Part shown: positions 17,169 through 26,690 of the stretch, one piece after another | Layout of the letters: every line of letters begins with the position of its first letter | Position numbering within the stretch: position 1 is the first letter of the stretch | Assembly (NCBI RefSeq): GCF_025398155.2 | Contig: NZ_CP104562.2 | Span: 5,828,001 to 5,892,000 of the forward strand | Direction of reading: 5' to 3' | DNA from: Roseateles amylovorans | GTDB lineage: Bacteria > Pseudomonadota > Gammaproteobacteria > Burkholderiales > Burkholderiaceae_C | Length of the DNA: 64,000 nucleotides | Notes under the pieces: model-generated | What the model saw: the letters and a program-made list of their open reading frames with translations, nothing else | Database searches by the model: none | Told to the model about the DNA's origin: nothing | Translations under genes and position numbers: made by a program

Positions 17169-18401
17169 TCACTTCTTCTGGGTCAGGGCGCCCTTGGCGT
17201 TGACGTCCTTCACCCGGACTTCGGAGGCCTTCTTGAAGTCCTCCGGATAGGCGTAGACCACGCGCTGGCCCTTCACCTCGCCGAACACCGGGATGTTGGC
17301 GGTGATGGCCTCATGGTCGGCCTTGGAGAAGGGCTTGTTGTAGGTGGTGACCACGCCTTCCACCGGCGTCTTCAGATCTTCCAGCGCGGCCTTGACCTTG
17401 GGACCTTCGGTGCTGCCGGCCTGCTTGATGGCGGCGGCCAGCAGGTAGATGGAGTCATAGCCCTGGGCCGCCGACACCGGGGAATCGATGCGGCTGTTCT
17501 TCGGATTGAACGTCTTCAGGTAGGAGACGATGAAGGACTGGCGCTTGGGCGTCGTCGGCTCCTGGATGAAGGTCTGCGGCATGCGCGCGCCTTCGCCGCC
17601 AGGGCCGGCGTTGTCGATGTAGTTGGCCATCGACAGCGTCCAGCTGCCGATCATTGGCACCTTCCAGCCCAGCTTGGTCATGCCGTTGGCGATCTGGGCC
17701 AGTTCGGGGCCGATGCCGTAGGTGAGGATGGCCTCGGCGCCGGCCTCCTTGGCCTTGAGCAACTGGGCCGTCATGTCGACGTCCTTGATGTTGAACTTCT
17801 CCACCGCGACCGGCTTGATGCCCTTGAGTTCCAGCGCCTTCTCCAGGTCGGCCCGGCCCAGCTGCCCGTAGTTGGTGGAGTCGGCCAGGATGGCCACCTT
17901 CTTGAAGCCGCGCCGACCCACCGCCTCCTCGACGATCATCGGCGCCTGGATGCTGTCATGGGCGGCATTGCGGAAGACGTAGTTGTCCGGCGCGTCCTTG
18001 AACTGCTGGGTGATGACCGAGCCGGTGGCCACGTTGTTCATCACCGGGATCTTGGCGTCCTGATAGAAGCGCTGAGCGGCCAGGGCCACCCCGGTGTTGA
18101 TGAAGCCGACCGTGGCGGCCACCTTCTCCCGATTGATCAGCTCCTGGGCGATCTGGACCCCGCGTTCGTTCTTGGCCTCGTCATCCCGCTCGACGAGCTG
18201 GATCTGGCGTCCCAGGACGCCGCCTGCCGCATTGATTTCCTGGGCGGCCAGCCGCACGCCATCGCGCATGCTCACCCCCATCGAGGAGGAGCCCCCGGTG
18301 AACGGCCCCGATACACCGATCTTGATCGGATCGGCCGCCTGAGCGCCCAGGCTGGCCATCGCCAGCACGGACGCACCCATCCAACGCACGCTGAACTTCA
18401 T
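17169..18401 (-). CDS. livK: ABC transporter periplasmic substrate-binding protein (LivK family)
   Basis: 410 aa. Signal peptide MKFSVRWMGASVLAMASLGAQA, then a type I periplasmic binding fold: DPIKIGVSGPFTGGSSSMGV, GVRLAAQEINAAGGVLGRQI, and the Ser/Thr ligand-binding loops typical of leucine/amide-binding proteins. RBS GGAG precedes ATG 18401. First gene of the liv operon and followed by a terminator. Which of the branched-chain amino acids, amides or aromatic acids is bound cannot be read from sequence. Confidence 0.9.
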   Translation of the reverse strand: MKFSVRWMGASVLAMASLGAQAADPIKIGVSGPFTGGSSSMGVSMRDGVRLAAQEINAAGGVLGRQIQLVERDDEAKNERGVQIAQELINREKVAATVGFINTGVALAAQRFYQDAKIPVMNNVATGSVITQQFKDAPDNYVFRNAAHDSIQAPMIVEEAVGRRGFKKVAILADSTNYGQLGRADLEKALELKGIKPVAVEKFNIKDVDMTAQLLKAKEAGAEAILTYGIGPELAQIANGMTKLGWKVPMIGSWTLSMANYIDNAGPGGEGARMPQTFIQEPTTPKRQSFIVSYLKTFNPKNSRIDSPVSAAQGYDSIYLLAAAIKQAGSTEGPKVKAALEDLKTPVEGVVTTYNKPFSKADHEAITANIPVFGEVKGQRVVYAYPEDFKKASEVRVKDVNAKGALTQKK

Positions 18402-18829
18402 GTTTTGTCTCCGTATGGTCTAGTGAACATGAGGGGCGGAGGGCCGGCCCTATCGCGTCAACCTGGAGAGATCCGACGCACCCGATGCCAGCATTTCCTG
18501 AAACATGGTGCATCAAGCCAGGCCGATTGCACACCTGGGAATACGTACTCGGAAACCCCGATCGGGGTGTTCAGGATGGTGTCAGCAAGTGGCCGCCTGC
18601 CGCTGGACGCCTCACGACTGTGCGTCAGGGCATCGGACAGCGGCCGGGATGCGGCGGTGCAGCACGGGGTCGCGCACGGCGTCGCGACGAAATGCGCGCA
18701 GGAATGCACACGCAGGAATGCAGGGCGACCTCGGCAAGCGGGAATCGGCGCCCCAATGCGCATGGTGCTCGGCGCGCCCGTCAGCATGCCCATTCGCATG
18801 CCCATCAGCACGCACAAAGGCGGTACGGC
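18402..18829. other. Non-coding gap (428 bp): livK promoter side and short repeats
   Basis: No supported gene. The part next to 18401 should hold the livK promoter. Two short duplications are visible: CGCAGGAATGCA twice near 18698-18724, and GCATGCCCAT twice at 18784-18805. The open frames crossing the gap have no recognisable domains and no good start sites. Confidence 0.6.
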
Positions 18830-20062
18830 TCAGCGCTGCCGGCGTCGCAGCACGCCGGCAGTGACCGCCGCCACGCCCAGCAGCGCCAGCGCATAGCCGG
18901 CCAGGGCCGGCCATCCACGGTGGTCCCAGAACCAGCCGCCCACCGCGCCCAGCAGGCTGGAACCGATGTAATAGGCCAGCAGATACAGCGACGCCGCATG
19001 CCCCTTGCTGCGCCCGCCCAGCGCGCCGACCCAGGCGCTGCTCACCGAGTGCGCGACGAAGAAGCCGATCGTCAGCAGCACGATGCCCAGGATCACCGCC
19101 GGCAGCCAGGTCGACAGGCTCAGCAGCACACCGGCGATCGCCAGCCCGATGCCGGTCAGCAGCGCCGGGGCGCGGCCGAATCGGTCGGACATGCCGCCGG
19201 CGGTCGCCGAGGCCACGATGCCGAAAAGGTAGGCGCAGAAGATCAGGCCGATCGCGCTCTGGCTGAGCGAGAACGGAGGCCGCATCAGCCGGAAGCCCGC
19301 ATAGTTGTAGACCGCCACGAAGGTGCCCATCATCAGGAAGCCCATGGCGAACAGCAGCGGCAGCGAGCGGTGCGTCAGGTGGTCCTGCCAGGCCTGCACA
19401 TGCTCGGCGAGCTTCACCCCGGTGCGTCGCACAAAGTGCTTGGAGGGCGGCAGCAACCACCAGAACCCCACCGCCGCCAGCAGACCCGCCACGCTGACGA
19501 TGAACAGCGCGGGCCGCCAGCCGAAGGCATCGCTCAGCAAGCTCACGCCCACCCGGCCCATCATGCCGCCGAAGGCGGTGCCGGCCACATACTGGCCCAT
19601 CGCGCGGCCCAGGCCGCCGGCATGGATCTCCTCCGCCAGGTAGGCCATGGCCACGGCCGGTACGCCGCCCAGCACCAGGCCTTCGATCGCCCGCGCCACC
19701 AGTAGCGCATGCCAGCTGGGCGCGACCGACGCGATCAAGTTCAGCACCGCCGCAGCCGCCATCGAGCCGAACATCAGTCGCCGACGATCCATGCTTTCCG
19801 ACAGCGCACCGGCGCACAGAATGGCGAAGGCCAGAAAGCCGGTGGCCAGCGAGAGCGACAGCGCACTGGCGGCTGCCCCCACCTGGAAGGTCTGCGCAAA
19901 CAGCGGCAGCAAGGGCTGCACGCTGTAGAGCAGGGAGAAGGTGGTGAAGCCCGCCAGGAACAGCGCCAGGGTGATGCGGCGGTAGGCCGGCGTGCCGGGT
20001 TGGGCCCCGTCGGAGGCCGGGGCGGCGTGTGACCGGTCGGCCGGCGCGGGGGAACTGCTCAT
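18830..20062 (-). CDS. MFS transporter, YnfM-like
   Basis: 410 aa, 12 transmembrane helices in two halves. Family signatures include LFLAGFTTFSLLYSVQPLLP in helix 1 and an A-loop ESMDRRRLMFGS between helices 2 and 3; the second half repeats the motif as GGMSDRFGRAPALL. It resembles the YnfM/arabinose-efflux type of drug:H+ antiporters; the substrate is unknown. The N-terminal 25 residues are polar and cytoplasmic. Confidence 0.88.
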   Translation of the reverse strand: MSSSPAPADRSHAAPASDGAQPGTPAYRRITLALFLAGFTTFSLLYSVQPLLPLFAQTFQVGAAASALSLSLATGFLAFAILCAGALSESMDRRRLMFGSMAAAAVLNLIASVAPSWHALLVARAIEGLVLGGVPAVAMAYLAEEIHAGGLGRAMGQYVAGTAFGGMMGRVGVSLLSDAFGWRPALFIVSVAGLLAAVGFWWLLPPSKHFVRRTGVKLAEHVQAWQDHLTHRSLPLLFAMGFLMMGTFVAVYNYAGFRLMRPPFSLSQSAIGLIFCAYLFGIVASATAGGMSDRFGRAPALLTGIGLAIAGVLLSLSTWLPAVILGIVLLTIGFFVAHSVSSAWVGALGGRSKGHAASLYLLAYYIGSSLLGAVGGWFWDHRGWPALAGYALALLGVAAVTAGVLRRRQR

Positions 20063-20182
20063 GGGCGGATCGGCGGCGTCAGCGGCGCGCGGTGAGATCG
20101 GACAGGCGTGGGATCGGCCAGGGCGGCCGGGGCATCCACGCGGTGGGACAGGTCAGACGCTGGGGCCTGTCGGGCGCAGAGC

Positions 20183-20215
20183 TTCCAGCGGTTCAGCGGT
20201 TCAGCGCTTCAGCGA
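20183..20215. repeat. 8-bp tandem repeat (TTCAGCGG)
   Basis: Four near-identical copies: TTCCAGCGG, TTCAGCGG, TTCAGCGC, TTCAGCGA. The last copy reaches into the 3' end of the UbiH gene (stop at 20209). Confidence 0.8.
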
Positions 20216-21477
20216 CGACCAAACATCATCTGTCCGGCCAGCGCGCGCTTCAGCGGCGGCACGGCCTGCAGCGCGGCCAGCCCCAGACCGCGAACGGCCG
20301 GCAGCCCCGGCCAGCGCCAGGCGAAGGTGCGGGCGAGGAAATCGGTGGTGACGATGGTGGCCCAGCGGTCCGGCGCACGCTGCCATTCCACACGCCGCAG
20401 CGCGCGGTCGATCTCGTGCTCGCGGCGCAGCGCCTCGACCAGTGCGAAGGCATCGCGCAGGCCCAGGTTGAGCCCCTGACCCGCGACCGGGTGCAGCGTC
20501 TGTGCCGCATTGCCGATGCGGATGCGGCGCCCCTCGACCAGCGTGCGTTCGGCATTCAGGCCCAGCGGGAAGCACTTCAGCGCGCTGATATCGAGCAAGG
20601 GGCCGACGGCCTCGGGCAGTTGATGCCGCAGCACCGCCAGGCGCTGCGCATCGCTGAGTTCGGCCACCTCATCCTCGTCCTGAGGCTGACACCAGACCAA
20701 CGCCGCACGGCGCTGGCCACGCTGGTCCGGCAACGGCAGCAGCGCCAGCGGACCTCGGCGGGTGAAGCGCTCCACCGCCACGCCCACCGGGCTGTCCGGC
20801 GCCAGCGTGACGGTGCCCACCCACGCGTTCTGCCGGTAGTTGTGGCTGAGGGACTTGCGTGCCTGGTCGGCGAAGACGCCGCCTTCGGCCACGATGGCGA
20901 GATCAAAGTGTTCAGCGATGCCGGCGTCGACCTCGACCTCATCCGGCGCCGTCTGCTTGATGCCGGCCACCGGCTGACCGAAGCGGCTGATGAGGCGTCG
21001 CGGCTCACGCGCGCTGGCGTCCTGCCAGGCCGCTTGCAGCGGGGCCACCAGTTGGCCGTAGGCGAGCACCGCGCCCAGTTGCGGCACCGATTGTTCTTCC
21101 GCAGTGATGCGCACCTGCGGCTCGCCACTGGCCCCGAACCATGGCCCGTTGAGCGTCGGTGGCGCCTGGCTGACATGGACTTCGCGGATCGCCTGCGCCT
21201 GCGCGGCCGGCCAGACATTGAGCCGCTGCAGCAGTTGCACGCTGCCTAGCGACAAGGCCAGGGTGCGGGGGTCGCCGGAGACGTCGCGCTCCAGCGGTCG
21301 GGCGTCAAACAGGCTGATCTGCGCCTGCGGCAGATAGCGCGCGGCCAGCAGCGCCAGCGCCAGGCCGGCGGGGCCGGCACCGATGACGGCCAGCCGAAGC
21401 GTCGGTGCGGCGGATTCCGGCGAGGGAGCTGAGGCGCTGCGGGCGCCTGGAACATTCGTGGCGAAGGGCTCGGACAT
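20209..21477 (-). CDS. ubiH: FAD-dependent aromatic hydroxylase of the UbiH/UbiF/COQ6 family
   Basis: 422 aa flavoprotein. The Rossmann motif VIGAGPAGLALALLAARY lies at about residues 31-48; the second FAD motif IGNAAQTLHPVAGQGLNLGL near residue 310 matches UbiH-type ubiquinone biosynthesis hydroxylases closely. The likely reaction is ring hydroxylation in ubiquinone synthesis on the inner membrane. Assignment to UbiH (C6 step) rather than UbiF or another paralogue is tentative. The N-terminal 25 residues before the Rossmann fold are variable. Confidence 0.82.
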   Translation of the reverse strand: MSEPFATNVPGARSASAPSPESAAPTLRLAVIGAGPAGLALALLAARYLPQAQISLFDARPLERDVSGDPRTLALSLGSVQLLQRLNVWPAAQAQAIREVHVSQAPPTLNGPWFGASGEPQVRITAEEQSVPQLGAVLAYGQLVAPLQAAWQDASAREPRRLISRFGQPVAGIKQTAPDEVEVDAGIAEHFDLAIVAEGGVFADQARKSLSHNYRQNAWVGTVTLAPDSPVGVAVERFTRRGPLALLPLPDQRGQRRAALVWCQPQDEDEVAELSDAQRLAVLRHQLPEAVGPLLDISALKCFPLGLNAERTLVEGRRIRIGNAAQTLHPVAGQGLNLGLRDAFALVEALRREHEIDRALRRVEWQRAPDRWATIVTTDFLARTFAWRWPGLPAVRGLGLAALQAVPPLKRALAGQMMFGRR

Positions 21478-21816
21478 GGCGATGGACCCGTACTGCAGAG
21501 CGCCGCGTCAGGCGGCGGTCGTGGGGACTATAGCGCTGCCGTCCAGGTGCGGGTTGCCGTGGCGCACGCGCTTCGCCCGAGGTCGGACCGTGCAAGACGC
21601 GAGACGCAGGGCGGGATCGGGATCGGGATCGGGACCGTGCCCGCTTCGGCGCCCCGATGGCCGTCGTGGGTCCGTGGGGTCATTGCGTCGACGGTCGTCA
21701 CCTCGTGTCGTCAAACCCGCTACCCTTGCGCGCGGATCGCGGAAGAGGAACGGCGGCGCCTGGGCGCGCCACTTCCGTGCACCGGACAACGCCACATCCA
21801 GCGAGAGGAATCCGTC
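21478..21816. other. Non-coding gap (339 bp) between divergent ubiH and aldo/keto reductase
   Basis: Holds the promoters of two divergent genes. The clearest structure is a 6-bp tandem repeat, GGGATC three times then GGGACC, at 21613-21636. No protein gene or RNA is recognised here. Confidence 0.6.
21613..21636. repeat. 6-bp tandem repeat (GGGATC)
   Basis: Four consecutive hexamers, three identical GGGATC and one GGGACC, in the ubiH/AKR divergent gap. Confidence 0.85.
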
Positions 21817-22800
21817 ATGCAATACCGTCGACTGGGCCGCAGCGGCCTGCAAGTGTCTGAACTGTCCCTGGGCTCCTGGGTGACCTATCACAACCAGGTC
21901 GACACCAAGGGCGCCACCGAGATGCTGGCCGCCGCCTTCGATGCGGGCGTGAACTTCTTCGACAACGCCGAGGTCTATGCGCAAGGCGAGAGCGAGGTGG
22001 TGATGGGCCAGGCCTTCAAGGCCTTGAAGTGGAACCGGCTGGACTACATCGTCTCGAGCAAGTTTTTCTGGGGCCTCACCCGCGAGAGCAACACCACGGT
22101 CAACCGCAAGGACACGCTCAATCGCAAGTACCTGATGCAGGCGGTGGACGGCTCGCTGAAGCGCCTGGGCCTGGACTTCATCGACCTGATCTACTGCCAC
22201 CGCCCCGATCCGCACACGCCGATCGAGGAAACGGTGCGCGCCATGAGCGACATCATCACCCAGGGCAAGGCGCTGTACTGGGGCACCAGCGAATGGAGCG
22301 CGGCGGACATCCGCGCCGCCTGGGAAATCGCCGAGCGCCATCATCTGCACAAGCCGGTGATGGAGCAGCCGCAGTACAACCTCTTCCACCGCAAGCGCGT
22401 GGAGCAGGAATATGCGCGCCTGTATGAGGACACCGGCCTGGGCCTGACCACCTGGAGCCCGCTGGCCTCCGGCCTGCTCACCGGCAAGTACCGCGACGGC
22501 GTGCCCGCCGGCAGCCGCGCTTCGCTGGAAAGCATGGGCTGGATGCGCGAACAACTGCAGGACCGGGCCAAGAATGCGGCCGTCGGACAGTTGGCCGGCA
22601 TCGCCGATGAACTCGGTTGCTCGCTGGCCCAGCTGGCCATCGCCTGGATCAACCGCAATCCGCGGGTCTCCACCGTGATCCTGGGCGCGAGCCAAGCCTC
22701 CCAGTTGCACGACAACCTGGGCGCGCTGGCCGTCACGCCGAAGCTGACGCCGGAGATCGTGGCCCGCATCGACGCCATCACTCAGCCGCTGGCGAGCTGA
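21817..22800 (+). CDS. Aldo/keto reductase, Kv-beta-like (AKR6-type)
   Basis: 327 aa TIM-barrel oxidoreductase. The N-terminus MQYRRLGRSGLQVSELSLG is typical. The catalytic tetrad is present: Asp and Tyr in FFDNAEVYAQGESE, Lys in IVSSKFFW, His in IYCHRPDP. The NADPH-binding C-terminal loop has STVILGASQASQL. Similarity to voltage-gated K+ channel beta-subunit-like bacterial reductases is strongest; the physiological carbonyl substrate is unknown. ATG 21817 is preceded by GAGAGGAAT; the longer frame from 21547 is not coding-like. Confidence 0.92.
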   Translation: MQYRRLGRSGLQVSELSLGSWVTYHNQVDTKGATEMLAAAFDAGVNFFDNAEVYAQGESEVVMGQAFKALKWNRLDYIVSSKFFWGLTRESNTTVNRKDTLNRKYLMQAVDGSLKRLGLDFIDLIYCHRPDPHTPIEETVRAMSDIITQGKALYWGTSEWSAADIRAAWEIAERHHLHKPVMEQPQYNLFHRKRVEQEYARLYEDTGLGLTTWSPLASGLLTGKYRDGVPAGSRASLESMGWMREQLQDRAKNAAVGQLAGIADELGCSLAQLAIAWINRNPRVSTVILGASQASQLHDNLGALAVTPKLTPEIVARIDAITQPLAS

Positions 22801-23385
22801 TCGGCGGCCTCCCAGCGCGGGGGGCTGGAACGCGAATTGCCCCGGCGACGCGTCGCCGAGTGCGAGGCATCGCGGTTGGGTCCCAACGCCCTGGCTTCAG
22901 CAGTGCGGGGAGTCGCCAGGGCGCCGCACTGCCGCTGGCTGGGTGGGTCGGCATCGTCGGTCGATCTTGTGGGCTCGGCTTGGCAGGCCGGCCTTGCAGG
23001 TCCGAGGTTGCTGATCGAAGGTGTGGGGCGGTTTCATGGGCCGGTCAAACGGATCGGTCGTGTGGGCCGGTTGTGTGGGCCGGTTGTGTGGGCCGGTCTT
23101 GTGGATCGGTCTTGTGGGCCCAACTGCAGACCGCCATCAGATTTGCACTGAGACGCCGACCGAGATTTGCACGCGGTTGACCGCGTACAGTCCGGCGGCA
23201 AGTCCTGGCACCGGCGATGGAATCTGGCGTCGATGCACACGCGTCTCGAAGGGAATGCCTGGGGCGCATCGTGAGGAAACGGCAGGGCCGCACCGGCATG
23301 ACCGGCGCGGTGTCATTGGCAGGCCATCGCAGGACAGGACACTAGAATGGCCGGCCGTCCACGAACCGAGGAAACCTCCGTTTTG
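22801..23385. other. Non-coding gap (585 bp) with palindrome and 13-bp repeats
   Basis: No supported gene; short frames here are repeat-driven. A perfect 16-bp palindrome (CGGCGACG/CGTCGCCG) lies at 22843-22858, 43 bp after the AKR stop, and a 13-bp tandem array at 23059-23123. The right end should hold the antiporter promoter. Confidence 0.6.
23059..23123. repeat. 13-bp tandem repeat (TGTGTGGGCCGGT)
   Basis: Five copies, the first three nearly identical and the last two diverged (CTTGTGGATCGGT, CTTGTGGGCCCAA). More degenerate relatives extend upstream to about 23025 (GGGCCGGTC, GGATCGGTC). Lies in non-coding sequence. Confidence 0.8.
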
Positions 23386-24627
23386 ATGAACGACCTTGCG
23401 AACTTTCTGCAGTTCACCACCTGGCCGCCGCGGGCGGACTGGCTGTTCTGGGCCTCGCTGATCCTGGTGGCCGCCGGCTTGCTCGGCGAATTGGTCAACC
23501 GCCGACTGGGCCTGCCCCGGGTGGTCGGCTACAGCGTGGTGGGCATGCTGCTCGCGGCCACCGGCCACGGCATCTATTCCAACGGCGCGCTCGATGCGCG
23601 GCTGCGGCTGGTCGTGGACCTGGCGCTCGCGTTGCTGCTCTTCGAGATGGGCTCGCGCGTCAATCTGCGCTGGCTGCGCAACAACAAGGCACTGCTCTGG
23701 GCCAGCGCGGCCGAGGCGACCGCGAGTTTCGTGGCGGTGGGCTTCGGTCTCACGCTGCTGGGCGTCGACCCGCTGATTTCGATCAGCTGCGCGGTGCTGA
23801 CGATGGCGGCTTCCGGCGCGGTGATCGGCCGGGTCGGCGCGGAACTGCAATCGGCCGGCCAGGTCAGCGAACGCATGGTGGCGATGACGGCCCTCAACAC
23901 GATCTACGGCGTGTTGGCCCACAAGCTGCTCATGGGCTGGCTGCAGCTGGAGCAAAAGGGCGATTGGCTGGAGGCCGTCGCGCAACCGTTGTATGCCTTC
24001 ATCGGCTCGGTGATCGTGGCCACCTTGCTGGCACGCCTGATCGCCTGGCTGATGCGCAAGCTGGACCTGCGCAACGAGAACTCGGTGCTGATGCTGCTGG
24101 GCCTGGTACTGGTGGCCCTGAGCGTGGCCCGGGTGTTGAATCTCTCCACGCTGCTGGTGCCGCTGATGGCCGGCATGGTGCTGCGCAACACCACCGAACG
24201 CCCCTGGGTGTGGCCGCGCCACTTCGGCACCGCCGGCGGTGTGCTGGTGCTGTTGCTGTTCGTTGCAGTGGGGTCGGCCTGGACGCTGCAGGCGCTGGCG
24301 GCCGGTGCGGTCCTGGCCCTGGCGCTGCTGCTGCTGCGCCTGCTGGCCAAGGCGCTGGCGCTGGTGGGTCTGGCGCGGGTCAGCGGCATCGATGCGCGCC
24401 AAGGCGTGGCGTTGGCGGTCTGCCTGAGCCCGATCTCGGGCTCCACGCTGGTGCTGTTCAGTGAAGTCCAGGCCCGACATCCAGACATTGCCCTGCAGCT
24501 CGCGCCGGTCATCCTGTCGACCATTGCGTTGATGGAGTTGGCGGGTCCGATCGCCGTCCAATGGGGCCTGCGACTGGCCGGTGAACAACAGCCGCATGCG
24601 GCACCGAACCGGGAGGCCAAGCGATGA
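23386..24627 (+). CDS. Cation:proton antiporter, CPA2 (KefB/GerN-like) membrane domain
   Basis: 413 aa with about 12 hydrophobic helices and no C-terminal TrkA-N domain. It shows the CPA2 pattern (LGLPRVVGYSVVGMLLA in helix 2, LALALLLFEMGSRVNL in helix 3, ASGAVIGRVGAEL in helix 5). The ion is probably Na+ or K+, exchanged for H+. ATG 23386 (MNDLANFLQF) is used; an in-frame ATG at 23347 would add 13 polar residues. The stop overlaps the next start by four bases (ATGA), implying coupled translation with ybdK. Confidence 0.82.
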   Translation: MNDLANFLQFTTWPPRADWLFWASLILVAAGLLGELVNRRLGLPRVVGYSVVGMLLAATGHGIYSNGALDARLRLVVDLALALLLFEMGSRVNLRWLRNNKALLWASAAEATASFVAVGFGLTLLGVDPLISISCAVLTMAASGAVIGRVGAELQSAGQVSERMVAMTALNTIYGVLAHKLLMGWLQLEQKGDWLEAVAQPLYAFIGSVIVATLLARLIAWLMRKLDLRNENSVLMLLGLVLVALSVARVLNLSTLLVPLMAGMVLRNTTERPWVWPRHFGTAGGVLVLLLFVAVGSAWTLQALAAGAVLALALLLLRLLAKALALVGLARVSGIDARQGVALAVCLSPISGSTLVLFSEVQARHPDIALQLAPVILSTIALMELAGPIAVQWGLRLAGEQQPHAAPNREAKR

Positions 24628-25748
24628 GCCTGGAAGCCTTCGCCACCTCGCGCCCCTTGACCATGGGCGTCGAGCTGGAACTGCAAATCGTCAACCGGCA
24701 CGATTACGACCTGATGCCGGGCTCCAAGGACCTGCTGCGCGTGATGGAGGGCGTGGCCCTGCCGGGCGATGTGACTCCGGAGATCACCGACAGCATGATC
24801 GAGCTCTGCACCAATGTGTGCGACAGCTACGACCAGGTGCTGGAACAGCTCACCATCACCCGTGATGCGCTGGTCCGCAGCGCCGACAAGCTCAACCTCG
24901 GCCTGTCGGGCGGCGGCACGCATCCCTATCAGCACTGGAGCAAGCAGCGCATCTTCGACAAGCCGCGCTTCCAGGAGATCTCCGGCCTGTACGGCTACCT
25001 GAGCAAGCAATTCACCGTGTTCGGGCAGCATGTGCACATCGGCTGCGAGGGGCCGGACCAGGCCTTGCGGCTGCTGCACGGCCTGTCGCGCTACATCCCG
25101 CATCTGATCGCGCTGTCGGCGTCGTCACCGTATGTGCAGGGCAACGACACCGGCTTTCATTCGGCGCGGTTGAACTCGGTCTTCGCCTTCCCGCTCTCGG
25201 GCCGAGCGCCCTTTGTGCTGACCTGGGACGACTTCCTCATCTACTTCGAGAAGATGACGCGCACCGGGGTGGTCCGCAGCATGAAGGACTTCTATTGGGA
25301 CATCCGTCCCAAGCCGGAGTACGGGACGATCGAGGTCCGGGTGCTGGACACGCCGCTGACGATCGAGAAGGCCTCTGCCTTGGCCGCGCTGATCCAGTGT
25401 CTGGCCCGTTGGATCAGCCACGACCGGCCATTCGAGCTGGCCGAGGACGACTACCTGCCCTACACCTTCAATCGTTTCCAGGCCTGCCGATTCGGGCTGG
25501 ATGGGACCTTTGTCGATCCGAAGTCCGGCGAACACCGCAGCCTGCGCGAGGACCTGAACGTCACCCTGCATGCGCTGGAGCCGCACGCGGTGGCGCTGCG
25601 CGCCGAACCGGCGCTGCGCTACATCCGCGAGGAAATGCGCTGGCAGGGCAATGACGCCACCTGGGCGCGCGGGGTGTTCGAGAAGGAGCAACTGCTCAAC
25701 GAGCTGGTCCGCCAGCAGTGCGAGCGCTGGGCCGGCCGGCCGATCTGA
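24624..25748 (+). CDS. ybdK: YbdK family carboxylate-amine ligase (glutamate-cysteine ligase GCS2 type)
   Basis: 374 aa, the normal YbdK length. Motifs: MGVELELQIVN at the N-terminus (nucleotide/metal-binding Glu pair), EITDSMIELCT, GGGTHPYQHW, GQHVHIGCEG and GTIEVRVLDTPLT. YbdK proteins show weak glutamate-cysteine ligase activity in vitro; the true substrate is uncertain. Overlap with the antiporter gene hints at a shared stress or ion-homeostasis role, which is inference. Confidence 0.92.
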   Translation: MSLEAFATSRPLTMGVELELQIVNRHDYDLMPGSKDLLRVMEGVALPGDVTPEITDSMIELCTNVCDSYDQVLEQLTITRDALVRSADKLNLGLSGGGTHPYQHWSKQRIFDKPRFQEISGLYGYLSKQFTVFGQHVHIGCEGPDQALRLLHGLSRYIPHLIALSASSPYVQGNDTGFHSARLNSVFAFPLSGRAPFVLTWDDFLIYFEKMTRTGVVRSMKDFYWDIRPKPEYGTIEVRVLDTPLTIEKASALAALIQCLARWISHDRPFELAEDDYLPYTFNRFQACRFGLDGTFVDPKSGEHRSLREDLNVTLHALEPHAVALRAEPALRYIREEMRWQGNDATWARGVFEKEQLLNELVRQQCERWAGRPI

Positions 25749-25879
25749 GCGCGCGAGGACCGCAGGGGCCGGGCGCTCGACCGAGCTCCCGAGCTCCCGT
25801 GCTTCCGAAACCCGCGGCCCGCGGCCCCTCATTCAGACTCGGGCATCGACTCGCGCTTGGACCTGCGCATCCGCCCGAC

Positions 25880-26356
25880 TTACGCCGCGGCGGCGGTGGC
25901 GGCCGTGACGGCCACCGCGCCGTCATTGGCGCTCGGCGCCGGCGCATGCGGCGGGCTGATGGTGGCGGCACCCTCGCGGCCCTCCTCATCGACACCGCAT
26001 TCGATGAGTCCGAGCATGCCGAGCCCTTCGCGCTGAAGTTCTCGCACGATGCTGACGGCGTCGCGCATCGGGTCGCCTTCGTGGCCGTTCTCGTCGATCA
26101 CGGCCAGCATGGAGGCGCTGCACATCAGCACCCGGCGGAGGTTGGCGAGGGCGGAGCCGACGGAGAGGTCGGTCCTCACGCAGAGCGCATCGGCGCCGAG
26201 GCGATGGCCGAAGACGCGCGCCTCGCTCATGCCCCAGGTCTGCTGCAAGGTGACGACGGTGCGTTCATCGCATCCGGTCAGAGGCTTGCGATCACGCAGG
26301 CGCTTGATGCGGTCGGCGTTCATGAAGGGGCGACAGATTGCTTCGAAGGATTCCAT
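25880..26356 (-). CDS. Hypothetical protein, unrecognised
   Basis: 158 aa, not assigned to a family. It has a clean RBS (GGAG about nine bases before the ATG). The middle (DLSVGSALANLRRVLMCSAS then helices up to LGLIECGVD) is predicted helical with small residues and bears a faint resemblance to DUF3077/DUF6124-like small proteins; this is not strong enough to call. The C-terminal 25 residues are Ala/Pro-rich. Five Cys residues in a protein without a signal peptide are notable. It sits between ybdK and darG in what looks like an accessory patch. Confidence 0.6.
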   Translation of the reverse strand: MESFEAICRPFMNADRIKRLRDRKPLTGCDERTVVTLQQTWGMSEARVFGHRLGADALCVRTDLSVGSALANLRRVLMCSASMLAVIDENGHEGDPMRDAVSIVRELQREGLGMLGLIECGVDEEGREGAATISPPHAPAPSANDGAVAVTAATAAAA

Positions 26357-26690
26357 GGGGGTACTCCAGTGAACGGAAGGACCCGGTCGACGTGCCGGGA
26401 CTTTGGATCGGAGTGTCTTGACTCACCGGCGCCAATGGTCCGACGAGCGAAGGATGGAATCTCTGACGAATTTCAAGTTCACCGGGCGTTCCCCAGCAGT
26501 GGGGAAGCATGGGGGGATGGTGGGGGGGCCCGCCTTCCGGCGCGACTCCATCACATCAATGCGTGATTGCGGCGACTCGGCGGCTTCAGGCGATGTCGTG
26601 TCACACGCTGCACTGCGGGTGATGTCGTTCAGGGACGCCAAGCCAGCCGCTGAGGTGAGCGCGGCCTGCGCAAGTGCAGGCTTGCATCAA
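26357..26690. other. Non-coding gap (334 bp), G-rich tract
   Basis: No supported gene. A G-rich stretch (runs of 5 to 7 G) occurs around 26511-26531. The left end should carry the promoter of the minus-strand hypothetical gene; the right end is the 3' side of darG, with no clear terminator. Confidence 0.5.

Noticed and set aside
13463..17203. 1246-residue plus-strand open frame across the liv cluster
   Set aside because: Antisense to livF, livMG and livH; composition is His/Gln/Arg-rich as expected for an antisense frame of high-GC genes.
23021..23386. Small protein genes in the repeat-rich gap before the antiporter
   Set aside because: The frames are produced by the 13-bp repeat; no domain, no RBS, and amino acid composition is periodic.
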